Source: a virus. From it: a DNA stretch of 25,970 nt. A program made the position numbers and the translations under genes. A model generated the notes under the pieces. It worked only from the letters and a program-made list of their open reading frames with translations. It had not been told where the DNA came from and made no database searches. Location: positions 1 to 25,970 of IMG/VR virus record IMGVR_UViG_3300006080_000011; one strand, 5' to 3'. Positions 14,757 to 23,056 of the stretch are shown here, one piece after another (within the stretch, counting starts at the first letter, position 1; every line of letters begins with the position of its first letter).

Positions 14757-16308
14757 TTATTTAGGAAATGCCAATGTAAAGCGAGATGGTGTTTCTCAAG
14801 ATTGGACAAAAGAAGATGTTATTGAATACAAGAAGTGTATGGATGACATTGGATACTTCTGTCGCACATACATTAAGATTATACTCTTAGATAAAGGATT
14901 AGTCTCATTTGACTTATATCCATATCAAGAAACAATGATGACTAACTTCCACGACAATAGATTTAATATTGTATTGGCATGTAGACAATCTGGTAAATCA
15001 ATCAGCACATGTGCATATCTTCTATGGTATGTTCTATTCCAACCTGAAAAGACTGTAGCTGTATTAGCTAATAAGGGATCAACAGCTCGTGAGATGCTAG
15101 CTCGTATTACTCTGATGTTAGAGAATCTTCCGTTCTTTCTCCAGCCTGGTTGTAAGGCATTAAACAAAGGTTCGATTGAGTTCTCAAACAACTCAAGGAT
15201 TATTGCTGCTGCAACATCTGGTTCATCTATTCGTGGTATGTCTATTAACCTATTGTATCTTGATGAGTTTGCATTTGTAGAGAATGCTGCTGAGTTCTAT
15301 ACAAGTACATACCCTGTAGTATCTTCTGGTAAAACAACTAAAGTTATTATTACTTCTACTGCTAACGGCGTTGGAAATATATTTCATAAGTTATGGGAAG
15401 GTGCCCAACAAAAGTCAAATGAGTTTGTTTCATTTAGAGTAGATTGGTGGGATGTTCCTGGTAGAGATGATAAGTGGAAAGCCCAGACAGTTGCTAACAC
15501 AAGTGAGTTACAATTTCAACAAGAGTTTGGTAATACATTCCATGGTACGGGTAATACTCTTATATCGGCAGATACTCTATTAGGATTAAGGGCTCAAGAT
15601 CCAATTGCATATATGCATAATGTAAGCATATATAAAGATCCAGTTGACGACCATGACTATGTAATGTTAGTGGATGTATCTCGTGGTAGGGGGCAAGACT
15701 ATTCAACTTTTACTATTATTGATGCATCAACAAAACCCTTACAACAAGTAGCGGTATTCAGAGACAATATGATGAGTCCATTATTGTTCCCTGATTTAAT
15801 CTATAAGTATGCTGATGCATACAATAAGGCATATGTCGTAGTTGAGAGTAATGACGCTGGTCAAGTAGTGTGTAATGGATTATACTATGATTTAGAATAT
15901 GAGAATGTATATGTAGAATCACTGGTTAAAGCTAATGCTATTGGTGTTACAATGACAAGGAAGACTAAGAGAATTGGATGTTCTAATATCAAGGATATTA
16001 TAGAACAGAATAAGCTAGAGATTGTAGATCAAGAAACTATTATTGAAATGTCTACATTTGTTGCTAAGGGTAAATCATATCAGGCTTCGGCTACTAATCA
16101 TGATGACTTAATGATGAACTTAGTTATGTTTGGGTGGTTCTCAACAACTATGTTCTTTAAAGAGATATCAGATATAGACATGAAGAGTATGTTATACTCA
16201 GAGAAGATTAGACAAATAGAAGATGACTTATTGCCATTTGGCATAATAAACGATAATACTGATTTAAATCAGCCTGAAATACCACAATGGGAGGTATGGA
16301 AAGGCTGA
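14734..16308 (+). CDS. 17: Large terminase (packaging ATPase-nuclease) gp17
   Basis: A 524-aa motor protein. ATPase domain: Walker A-type CRQSGKS at residues 83-89, Walker B LLYLDE at 173-178, and a coupling-like TSTANG motif at 208-212. Nuclease domain: acidic residues D314 (LVDVSRG), E371 (VVVES) and D458 (NHDDLM), matching the D-E-D RNase H-like triad of T4 gp17. It pumps DNA into the prohead through the portal and cuts concatemers. ATG 14734 is preferred over the in-frame TTG at 14728. T4 gp17 is longer (610 aa), mostly at the termini. Confidence 0.95.
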   Translation: MAIQRPDSYLGNANVKRDGVSQDWTKEDVIEYKKCMDDIGYFCRTYIKIILLDKGLVSFDLYPYQETMMTNFHDNRFNIVLACRQSGKSISTCAYLLWYVLFQPEKTVAVLANKGSTAREMLARITLMLENLPFFLQPGCKALNKGSIEFSNNSRIIAAATSGSSIRGMSINLLYLDEFAFVENAAEFYTSTYPVVSSGKTTKVIITSTANGVGNIFHKLWEGAQQKSNEFVSFRVDWWDVPGRDDKWKAQTVANTSELQFQQEFGNTFHGTGNTLISADTLLGLRAQDPIAYMHNVSIYKDPVDDHDYVMLVDVSRGRGQDYSTFTIIDASTKPLQQVAVFRDNMMSPLLFPDLIYKYADAYNKAYVVVESNDAGQVVCNGLYYDLEYENVYVESLVKANAIGVTMTRKTKRIGCSNIKDIIEQNKLEIVDQETIIEMSTFVAKGKSYQASATNHDDLMMNLVMFGWFSTTMFFKEISDIDMKSMLYSEKIRQIEDDLLPFGIINDNTDLNQPEIPQWEVWKG

Positions 16309-16312
16309 TCCT

Positions 16313-16320
16313 TATAAATA
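16313..16320 (+). promoter_or_regulatory. T4-type late promoter TATAAATA (gp18)
   Basis: Exact octamer just after the gp17 stop, 69 bases before the gp18 ATG. A near match, TATAAATT at 16354-16361, lies 28 bases before that ATG and could be a second, weaker start. Confidence 0.78.
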
Positions 16321-16381
16321 ATAGTATTGAAAATAAACGTATTATGATAAACTTATAAATTAAATGACGAGGTAAACAAAT

Positions 16382-18052
16382 ATGGCATTTCTAGTATCAC
16401 CTGGTATACAGGTAAACGAAATAGATTTGACTAATGTTGTCCCGGCAACTTCAGCTTCAATTGGTGCAATCTCTGGTTCATTCCAGTGGGGTCCCGCCGA
16501 TCAGATTGTCACAGTTGGCACGGAAAAACAATTAGTTGAAAACTTTGGGCAGCCCGATAACGACACGTTCTCTACGGTCTTATCTGCTGCGCAGTTTTTA
16601 AGTTACGGCAACTCACTAAGAGTTGTTCGTAAGGTAGGCACATCAGCACGCAACGCAACTACATCAGGCACTGGTGTATTGGTTGTTAATGATACTGCCG
16701 CAGGAGCAATCACCTTCGGTGCTGGTGATTGGACTGTAGCTAAATATCCAGGCACTATCGGCAACAGCGTAGGCATTACTATATGTCCTGCAGACGCAGC
16801 AGTATTCGCTGCTTGGCCGGTAGCTGGATCATTCAATTCAGCACCAGGAACATCAGCAGCAGCTGCCGCAGTAGGTGGTTCTTTAGATGAATTACATATT
16901 GTAGTTTATGATAAAACTGGATCTATTACAGGAGTAGCAGACGCTATTTTAGAAACATATGAATATGTTTCGCAAGGTTCAGATGCAAAAGGAGCTGATG
17001 GCGCAACGAATTATTGGGTCGATGTTGTCAATAATAAATCGAATTGGGTTAGAATTACAGGTGCCCAACCTGATTTATCAGACTCTGGCGATACCTTAGC
17101 AGGCACAACTTTTGATGTTACTATTACTGGTGGTGCTTCGGATGACACATTATCTGGTGGTATTAGTGATAATGCATTAACAGTGGGTGAGCGCATGGCA
17201 GGCTATGATATGTTTGCAGATGCAGAGACAGTAGAGGTTTCTTTAATTATGCACGGTAACGTAGCTACATTATCAGATTCTACTACAATTTCAAACCATT
17301 TGGTTGCTATTGCAGAAGCACGTAAAGATTGTGTTGCATTTGTATCTCCTCCAATGGATGCTGGTACTACTGCAGAAGTAATTGCTTGGAGAGGTACAGT
17401 AACATCATCATCATATGCATTCGCTGATTCAGGTGCATTATATGTCTATGACAAATATGATGATAAGTATCGTTGGATTTCAGCTTCAGGTTCTATGGCA
17501 GGTTTATCTGCTAATGCAGATAGTGTAGCAGATCCTTGGTTTAGCCCAGCTGGTTTTACTAGAGGTAATGTTCGTAATGTTACTAAGTTAGCTCTTAATC
17601 CTAATCAGGTAGATAGAGATGATATGTATAAGCAAGGTGTTAATCCTATCGTAGCTTTCCCTGGACAGGGAACAGTGTTATGGGGTGATAAGACCTTACA
17701 AAATAAGCCATCTGCATTTGATAGAATCAATGTACGTAGATTGTTTATTACTTTAGAGAAAGCAATATCACAAGCTTCTAAAGCTTCTTTATTCGAGTTT
17801 AACGACGAGTTTACAAGAGCACAATTTAGAAATATGGTAGAACCTTTCTTAAGAGATATTAAAGGTAGACGTGGTATTACAGACTTTAAAGTAGTTTGTG
17901 ATGATACTAATAATACAGGTGACATTATTGATACTAATCGATTCGTTGCAGATATTTTTATCAAACCAGCACGTTCTATTAACTTTATTACATTAAACTT
18001 TGTTGCCACTAGAACTGGTGTCGAGTTTAGTGAAATTGCTGGAGGTAACTAA
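16382..18052 (+). CDS. 18: Contractile tail sheath protein gp18
   Basis: A 556-aa sheath protein. The N-terminus (FLVSPGIQVNEIDLTNVVP) and the GAISGSFQWGP block are characteristic of T4-like gp18. The C-terminal domain is also conserved: VRRLFITLEKAIS, FEFNDEFTRAQFRN and DTNRFVADIFIKPARSINFI. Sheath subunits surround the tube and contract to drive it into the cell. The variable middle (about residues 95-330) is shorter than in T4 (659 aa). The gene has its own late promoter and lies two bases upstream of gp19, fitting equimolar-type high expression. Confidence 0.94.
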   Translation: MAFLVSPGIQVNEIDLTNVVPATSASIGAISGSFQWGPADQIVTVGTEKQLVENFGQPDNDTFSTVLSAAQFLSYGNSLRVVRKVGTSARNATTSGTGVLVVNDTAAGAITFGAGDWTVAKYPGTIGNSVGITICPADAAVFAAWPVAGSFNSAPGTSAAAAAVGGSLDELHIVVYDKTGSITGVADAILETYEYVSQGSDAKGADGATNYWVDVVNNKSNWVRITGAQPDLSDSGDTLAGTTFDVTITGGASDDTLSGGISDNALTVGERMAGYDMFADAETVEVSLIMHGNVATLSDSTTISNHLVAIAEARKDCVAFVSPPMDAGTTAEVIAWRGTVTSSSYAFADSGALYVYDKYDDKYRWISASGSMAGLSANADSVADPWFSPAGFTRGNVRNVTKLALNPNQVDRDDMYKQGVNPIVAFPGQGTVLWGDKTLQNKPSAFDRINVRRLFITLEKAISQASKASLFEFNDEFTRAQFRNMVEPFLRDIKGRRGITDFKVVCDDTNNTGDIIDTNRFVADIFIKPARSINFITLNFVATRTGVEFSEIAGGN

Positions 18053-18054
18053 TC

Positions 18055-18582
18055 ATGGCTATTTTAGGAGTAGATGATTTTAAAGCAAAACTAACTGGTG
18101 GTGGTGCGAGAGCTAATTTATTCAAGGCAACTTTAGGTTTCCCTGGATACGTTAACTCTGACGTAGAGCTAGCATCGTTTATGGTTAAAGCAGCACAATT
18201 ACCAAGTTCAGTAATTGCACCTATCATGGTACCGTTCCGTGGTAGACAATTACAAGTAGCTGGTGATCGTACCTTTGAACCTTGGACTATTACAGTTATC
18301 AATGATACAGGTTTTGATATCAGAAATTCATTCGAAGTATGGATGAATGGTATTAACCAACACAATGCCAACACTGGTTTGACTAATCCTTCTGACTACA
18401 TGTCGGATATGATTATCAGCCAGCTAGATAAAGATGGCTCTGATGTTAAAGTGTATAACATTCGTGGTTGTTTCCCTACTAACCTAGGTGCAATTGAAGT
18501 TTCTTATGAGACTGAAAACACAATTGAAGAGTTCACTGTTGAGCTACAAGTTCAGTATTGGGAGTCCGATACAACGACTTAA
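18055..18582 (+). CDS. 19: Tail tube protein gp19
   Basis: A 175-aa tube protein, close to T4 gp19 (163 aa). Family features include ANLFKATLGFPG, AAQLPSSVIAPIMVPFRGR (in two conserved parts), and DRTFEPWTITVINDTGFDIR, ending in an EEFTVELQVQYW strand. It polymerises into the inner tube inside the sheath. It lies two bases after gp18 and is followed by a strong hairpin terminator, so gp18-gp19 probably form one late unit. Confidence 0.92.
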   Translation: MAILGVDDFKAKLTGGGARANLFKATLGFPGYVNSDVELASFMVKAAQLPSSVIAPIMVPFRGRQLQVAGDRTFEPWTITVINDTGFDIRNSFEVWMNGINQHNANTGLTNPSDYMSDMIISQLDKDGSDVKVYNIRGCFPTNLGAIEVSYETENTIEEFTVELQVQYWESDTTT

Positions 18583-18593
18583 TCATTATAAAC

Positions 18594-18620
18594 AAAGGGT
18601 ACTCGAAAGAGTACTCTTTT
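18594..18620 (+). terminator. Rho-independent terminator after gp19
   Basis: An 11-bp stem, AAAGGGTACTC (18594-18604) with GAGTACTCTTT (18609-18619), containing one G-T pair. It closes a GAAA tetraloop and ends in a short T run. It lies between gp19 and the late promoter of gp20. Confidence 0.85.
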
Positions 18621-18628
18621 ATAAACAC

Positions 18629-18636
18629 TATAAATA
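18629..18636 (+). promoter_or_regulatory. T4-type late promoter TATAAATA (gp20)
   Basis: Exact octamer nine bases after the gp19 terminator and 47 bases before the portal ATG. It starts the prohead operon. Confidence 0.8.
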
Positions 18637-18675
18637 ACTCTATAGTCTTTATAAAAGGGTAACACTCACACAATT

Positions 18676-20172
18676 ATGGCAGAAGAAAACAAATTATTTG
18701 GTTTTTCCTTTAAGAGGAAGAAATCAGAAGAAAAAAACAAAGCTAGATCGTTTGCTGATACTAACGAGGACGGCTCATACCAAATATCCCCGTCTGGCGG
18801 CTTCTTTGGCCAATACATGGACATCTCCGGGGACCAGTTCAAGAGTGATGCTGAACTAATTATGAAGTATCGTTCAATCTCTAATTATCCAGAGATTGAT
18901 GCTGCTATCGAAGATATTACAAATGAATCTATATCAACAGTCGGCGGTGACGTTGTTAAGCTAAGTTTAGATAATTTGGATCAACCAGACAATGTTAAGA
19001 AGTTAATCTTAGAAGAGTTTGATAATACAATTAGGTTATTAGACTTTTCGGATACTGGATACGACTTATTCAGACGTTGGTATATCGATGGACGTATATT
19101 CCATCATGTAATTGTCAATGAGAAGCAACCCGATGCTGGTATTCTAGAGTTAAAACAGATTGATCCAACTAAGATTCGTAAGGTTAAAGAAGTTGTTAAG
19201 GAGAAAGATCCTGCAACTGGAGCTGAGTTAGTTAGAGAAGTTGGTGAATACTATCTATATCAAGATCAAGAACATGTTAATAACTCTGAAGGATTAAAGA
19301 TATCTACAGATGCTATTATTCAGGTTAACTCTGGTCTATTAAATGATACAAGAGATAAGGTTGTAGGGTATCTTAATAAAGCACTCAAACCATTAAATCA
19401 ATTATCAATGATGGAAGACTCAATGGTAATCTACAGAATTAGTAGAGCACCTGAACGTCGTATATTCTATATTGATGTTGGTAACCTTCCTAAGGGAAAG
19501 GCTGAAGAGTATTTAAACAATACGATGAATAAGTATCGTAATAAGATTGTTTATGATCCTGCTACTGGTGAGATTAAAGATCAAAAAGATCATAGATCGG
19601 TTATGGAAGACTTCTGGTTACCTCGTAGAGAAGGTGGCAGAGGTACAGAGATTACTACATTACCTGGTGGACAGAACTTAGGTGAAGTAGAAGATATTAT
19701 CTATTTCCAAAAGAAATTATACAGAGCTTTGAATGTTCCATTATCTAGATTAGAGCAAGACTCTACGTTTAATGTTGGTCGTTCAAGTGAGATTACTCGT
19801 GATGAGTTAAAGTTCCAGAAGTTTATTGATAGGGTACGTACTAAATTTAGTAAGATATTCCTAGAAATATTAAAGAGACAGTTAATCCTTAAGAAGATTA
19901 TTGTTCCTTCAGATTGGAAACACATTAAGCAAGATTTAGTTATTAAATTTGTAAGAGATAACTACTATGCTGAAATGAAAGAAGCTGAGATTCTTAAAGA
20001 AAGAATTGAGACACTACAAACAATGGATGAATATGTGGGTACGTATTACTCTAAAGAGTGGATTAGAAAGAATATTCTACATCAAGACGACGAGATGATA
20101 GCTGAGATTGATAAACAAATTGAAGCTGAACCGAGTGATGAAGATGAAGATTTTGATGAGGATGACATCTAA
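18676..20172 (+). CDS. 20: Portal protein gp20
   Basis: A 498-aa portal protein (T4 gp20 is 524 aa). Signatures include ELIMKYRSISNYPEIDAAIE with DITNESIS following, LFRRWYIDGRIFHH, LKQIDPTKIRKV, YRISRAPERRIFYIDVGNLP, and the LYRALNVPLSRLEQDSTFNVGRSSEITRDE region in two parts. Twelve copies form the vertex ring through which DNA is packed and which initiates prohead assembly. The C-terminus is highly acidic (Asp/Glu run). It precedes the small prohead-core genes and gp21-23, as in T4. Confidence 0.95.
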   Translation: MAEENKLFGFSFKRKKSEEKNKARSFADTNEDGSYQISPSGGFFGQYMDISGDQFKSDAELIMKYRSISNYPEIDAAIEDITNESISTVGGDVVKLSLDNLDQPDNVKKLILEEFDNTIRLLDFSDTGYDLFRRWYIDGRIFHHVIVNEKQPDAGILELKQIDPTKIRKVKEVVKEKDPATGAELVREVGEYYLYQDQEHVNNSEGLKISTDAIIQVNSGLLNDTRDKVVGYLNKALKPLNQLSMMEDSMVIYRISRAPERRIFYIDVGNLPKGKAEEYLNNTMNKYRNKIVYDPATGEIKDQKDHRSVMEDFWLPRREGGRGTEITTLPGGQNLGEVEDIIYFQKKLYRALNVPLSRLEQDSTFNVGRSSEITRDELKFQKFIDRVRTKFSKIFLEILKRQLILKKIIVPSDWKHIKQDLVIKFVRDNYYAEMKEAEILKERIETLQTMDEYVGTYYSKEWIRKNILHQDDEMIAEIDKQIEAEPSDEDEDFDEDDI

Positions 20173-20177
20173 AATTT

Positions 20178-20185
20178 TATAAATA
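20178..20185 (+). promoter_or_regulatory. T4-type late promoter TATAAATA (prohead core genes)
   Basis: Exact octamer just after the portal gene and 30 bases before the next ATG, with AAAGGAT upstream of that ATG as the ribosome binding site. It would give extra transcription of the core, protease and scaffold genes. Confidence 0.78.
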
Positions 20186-20207
20186 TATTATACAAAGGAT
20201 AAATATT

Positions 20208-20396
20208 ATGAATATTAATGATTTGATTAACAATGTAAAGAGTGGTGATGTACAAGGTAGTAATAATGCTTTTAATAGTATTATGGCTGACAAGATTAAT
20301 AGTGCATTAGACGTACACAAACAAGAATTAGCTGGCGCCATATATGGTACTCCAGAAATAGCTGAACAGGAACCTGTAACGGATGAAGAAATTTAA
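20208..20396 (+). CDS. Prohead core protein, gp67-like
   Basis: A 62-aa protein directly after the portal, in the position of T4 gene 67 (80 aa). The pattern INDLINNVKSGD, then NAFNSIMADKINSALDVHKQELA, is typical of the small core proteins beside the portal in T4-like phages. The acidic end (EQEPVTDEEI) also fits. gp67 is part of the scaffold core and affects head shape. Assignment rests on position and pattern. It overlaps the next gene by 14 bases. Confidence 0.62.
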   Translation: MNINDLINNVKSGDVQGSNNAFNSIMADKINSALDVHKQELAGAIYGTPEIAEQEPVTDEEI

Positions 20397-20628
20397 AGAA
20401 TCATTTAGCCTATTAGAGAAGCGTAAATTAAGCGCTCCAAAGGATCAAGAGGTCGTTAAGACATTTGCGAACCTAGGTAATAATAAGGATACTAAAGTTG
20501 ATGCTCATATTACTAAGGATAAGAAGTTTCATTACCTATACGTTGATGGAATTAGAATGGACAAGTTTAAGTCAGAAAAGGAAGCTGAGAAGCAGCTTAA
20601 TCAATTTTTAAAGGTAATGGGTGTATGA
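20383..20628 (+). CDS. Small basic prohead-region protein
   Basis: An 81-aa basic protein starting MKKFKESFSLLEKRKLSAP. The leader resembles capsid-targeting peptides, and SLLE/K is a possible gp21-type (L/I)xE site. The rest has a compact alpha/beta look (AHITKDKKFHYLYVDGIRM, then KSEKEAEKQLNQFLK), resembling a small double-stranded-RNA-binding-like or ribosomal-like fold; this is impression only. It is embedded by overlaps at both ends in the portal-protease gene string, where T4 has gp68. Likely an internal or core protein. Confidence 0.55.
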   Translation: MKKFKESFSLLEKRKLSAPKDQEVVKTFANLGNNKDTKVDAHITKDKKFHYLYVDGIRMDKFKSEKEAEKQLNQFLKVMGV

Positions 20629-20849
20629 AGAACTTAAAAGATATTAGAGAAGATGTTAATAAGAAAAAGATGGATCTTAAATTTAACGTTATTGCTAGCA
20701 ATATTAGAGTATTAGCTAAATCTATAGATGAATTAGCTAAAGCTGATAAAGACTTAGACTTACATGATCAAATTATATCAATGGAAAAGTCCCTAGATGC
20801 TGTACAGAAGACGGCTAAAAAAGCTTCTAAAATCATTAAGGGGATGTAA
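20625..20849 (+). CDS. Candidate internal/core protein with MKNLKDIRE leader
   Basis: A 74-aa helical, Lys-rich protein. It begins with MKNLKDIRE, identical to the start of the next gene. IRE/D is compatible with prohead-protease processing. The rest is one or two amphipathic helices (IRVLAKSIDELAKADKDLDL and a Lys-rich end). The start overlaps the previous stop (ATGA) and the stop overlaps the next ATG by one base, so expression is coupled through the string. No catalytic motif is seen. Confidence 0.58.
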   Translation: MKNLKDIREDVNKKKMDLKFNVIASNIRVLAKSIDELAKADKDLDLHDQIISMEKSLDAVQKTAKKASKIIKGM

Positions 20850-21109
20850 TGAAGAACTTAAAAGATATCAGAGAATCCCAAGAGCTTGATGAGAAATGGG
20901 ACGAAAAGAAAGTTTTTAAAGCAATCATGGACCTGAGAACAGCTTGGTCACAGATTAGGTTTACAGCAGATAATGGTCCTTATCAAAAGAAATTAGATAA
21001 GCAAATGAAAGAAATGTACTATCAAGTCGTGGTTGGCAACTTTGGTGGTGAGCATGCCCGAAGAAAAGGTATTCTAAACCTATTAGATAATAAGCCATTC
21101 ATGAATTAA
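20849..21109 (+). CDS. Candidate internal/core protein, MKNLKDIRE paralogue
   Basis: An 86-aa protein with the same first nine residues as its upstream neighbour, but an unrelated-looking body (helical WDEKKVFKAIMDLRTAW, then a Gly/Arg GGEHARRKG segment). IRE/S is a plausible gp21 site. The body resembles small conserved phage proteins of unknown role. Position between portal and protease supports a core or internal role. It is coupled by a one-base TAATG overlap to the gene upstream. Confidence 0.55.
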   Translation: MKNLKDIRESQELDEKWDEKKVFKAIMDLRTAWSQIRFTADNGPYQKKLDKQMKEMYYQVVVGNFGGEHARRKGILNLLDNKPFMN

Positions 21110-21122
21110 GGAAGGTATTAAA

Positions 21123-21317
21123 ATGAATTTAATCGATGAATGTAAATCTATATTAGAAGGGGCAAATCCTAAATCAGTTGTTTCTGAATTAAAGAAAAAG
21201 CTAGCACTATTAAATGGTGATATGAAGGGTGGTAACACTAATGATATTATTACTAGATTAGAGAGTATCGGCATATTTATTGATAAATCAGTTAAGGATT
21301 TGAAGAAAGGCTTATGA
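21123..21317 (+). CDS. Small helical prohead-region protein
   Basis: A 64-aa protein (starts MNLIDECKSILEGANPKS) made of short amphipathic helices. SILE/G after residue 12 could be a prohead-protease site. GGAAGG upstream supports ATG 21123, and the 3' end overlaps the gp21 start (ATGA). Probably another scaffold-core or internal protein; no family recognised. Confidence 0.55.
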   Translation: MNLIDECKSILEGANPKSVVSELKKKLALLNGDMKGGNTNDIITRLESIGIFIDKSVKDLKKGL

Positions 21318-21970
21318 AACTAATAGCAGAATATATAGAAGAAGGATTAGGCTACTCAATTACCGAAGGAAAGAACGGTAAGAAGCAAGTCTATATCGAA
21401 GGAATTTTTATGCAAGCGGAAGGCACTAATAGAAACGGACGAGTCTATACTCGCCAAGTACTTACGTCTGCAGTAGATAGATATGTAAATGAACAGGTTA
21501 AAACAGGCCGCGCAGTAGGTGAGTTAAATCATCCAGAAGGCCCTAGTATTAACTTAGATAAAGTTAGCCATAGAATTACTGAACTTAAATGGGATGGTAA
21601 CAATGTGGTTGGAAAGGCACTAATATTAGATACTCCTATGGGTCAAATTGTAAAAGGTTTGGTTGAAGGTGGTGTTCAACTTGGTGTTTCTAGTCGTGGT
21701 ATGGGAAGCCTTGAAATGAAAAATGGCGTCAATTATGTGAAGGATGATTTTCATCTTAATACAATTGATATCGTTCAAGACCCCTCAGCACCTAATGCAT
21801 TTGTAAATGGCATTATGGAAGGTGTTGATTGGGAAATGAAAGATGGTCAGGCAGTTCAAGTGCAAATTGAAAAAGGTGAGACAGAAATGATGGAAGCCGT
21901 AACTGAGGAAGTAGTAGATAATACTGATTCTGAAGTAAGCGGATTTGAACATTTCCTCTCTAAACTATAA
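21314..21970 (+). CDS. 21: Prohead maturation protease gp21
   Basis: A 218-aa serine protease of the T4 gp21 type (T4: 212 aa). It carries GELNHPEGPSINLDKVSH (69-86), whose H73 is the candidate catalytic His, GVSSRG (124-129) with the nucleophile Ser, and IDIVQDPSAPNA (151-162), all strongly conserved in the family. It cleaves scaffold, core and capsid proteins after (L/I)xE, triggering head maturation. The sequence itself contains IAEYIEEG and ITEG sites near the N-terminus, consistent with self-processing. It lies immediately before scaffold gp22 and capsid gp23. Confidence 0.93.
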   Translation: MKLIAEYIEEGLGYSITEGKNGKKQVYIEGIFMQAEGTNRNGRVYTRQVLTSAVDRYVNEQVKTGRAVGELNHPEGPSINLDKVSHRITELKWDGNNVVGKALILDTPMGQIVKGLVEGGVQLGVSSRGMGSLEMKNGVNYVKDDFHLNTIDIVQDPSAPNAFVNGIMEGVDWEMKDGQAVQVQIEKGETEMMEAVTEEVVDNTDSEVSGFEHFLSKL

Positions 21971-21988
21971 CTCTTACAGGAGTAAAAT

Positions 21989-23035
21989 ATGTCAGAAGAA
22001 ATTAAAGACATCGCTGAAGAGGTTATTGTTGAGGAAACTAATGAGGTAGTAGAAACTACTATTGAAGCTCCCTTAACAGAAGCTCGTACGATCTCTGCAA
22101 TTAATGCATCTTTATCAGAAATGAATAAAGATGAGTTAGATGCTATCTTTGAAGCAGCTGAAAAGGCTAAAGCGAAAGCTAAGGTTGAAGCAGAAGCTGA
22201 TGATGATGAAGAAGATGAAGAAGAAGGTGATGACGAAGAAGGTGAAGTAGAAAACGAAAAGAAAGAAAGTAAAAAAGCTAAAAAAGAATCTAAGAAAGTT
22301 CAGAAAGGTGAGACTTTTAAAGAGGATCTTGATGCCTTAGTTGGTGCTGAAGAAGCATTATCAGAAGGGTTTAAAGAGAAAGCTGGTACTATTTTCGAAG
22401 CTGCTTTACAATCAAAAGTTGCTGCTAAGACAGTAGAATTAGAAGAGCGTTATGCGTCTGATTTAACTGAAGAAGTAGAAGCTATTAAAGAAGATTTAGT
22501 AGATAAAGTTGATGGTTATCTTAACTATGTAGTTGAGAACTGGACGAAAGAGAACGAAGTTGCAATTGAGCATTCTTTGAAATCAGAAATTACTGAATCA
22601 TTTATTAATGCAATGCACGGTGTGTTTGCTGAACATTACATCAATGTTCCAGAAGATAAGGTTGAAATTGTTGACGCCTTAACTGAGGAAGTTACTGATG
22701 CTAAAGAACAGTTAAATACAGCAACGGAAGCTAATATGGAATTGAGTGAGAAAGTTAAATCTTTCGAGCGCAAAGAAGTTGTAGCTGAAGCTTGTGAAGG
22801 CCTTGCTGCTACAGAAGCTGCTAAGCTTAAAGAATTAACAGAGTCAATTGACGCTGCTGATTTAGAAGAGTACGCATCTAAAGTCGCAACAATCAAAGAG
22901 TCTTACCTTACGAAAGACGACACTTCAGTGGAAGCAAAGGAAATCGATGCTATCTCTGAGGGCAATGTAGAAGACACTCAAGTTACTGGCGCTATGTCAG
23001 CATACCTGGATGCCATTAAACAACAATCTAAATAA
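21989..23035 (+). CDS. 22: Prohead scaffold core protein gp22
   Basis: A 348-aa, very acidic, helical protein between the protease and the capsid gene, the place of T4 gp22 (269 aa). An almost pure Asp/Glu run (about residues 68-90) is followed by a Lys-rich stretch (91-106). The remainder is coiled-coil-like, with a segment VENWTKENEVAIEHSLKSEI typical of T4-like scaffolds. Several (L/I)xE sites would let gp21 reduce it to peptides. It is longer than T4 gp22. CAGGAG precedes ATG 21989. Confidence 0.9.
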   Translation: MSEEIKDIAEEVIVEETNEVVETTIEAPLTEARTISAINASLSEMNKDELDAIFEAAEKAKAKAKVEAEADDDEEDEEEGDDEEGEVENEKKESKKAKKESKKVQKGETFKEDLDALVGAEEALSEGFKEKAGTIFEAALQSKVAAKTVELEERYASDLTEEVEAIKEDLVDKVDGYLNYVVENWTKENEVAIEHSLKSEITESFINAMHGVFAEHYINVPEDKVEIVDALTEEVTDAKEQLNTATEANMELSEKVKSFERKEVVAEACEGLAATEAAKLKELTESIDAADLEEYASKVATIKESYLTKDDTSVEAKEIDAISEGNVEDTQVTGAMSAYLDAIKQQSK

Positions 23036-23056
23036 TTCTAATATAGGAGAAATCAA

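Noticed and set aside
16354-16361. TATAAATT as a full late promoter
   Set aside because: It differs from the octamer in the last base and a perfect copy lies 41 bases upstream; kept only as a possible secondary site.
22190-22310. Repeat-like GAAGAT/GAAGAA tract in gp22
   Set aside because: It is codon repetition from the Asp/Glu-rich and Lys-rich segments of the scaffold, not a DNA repeat element.
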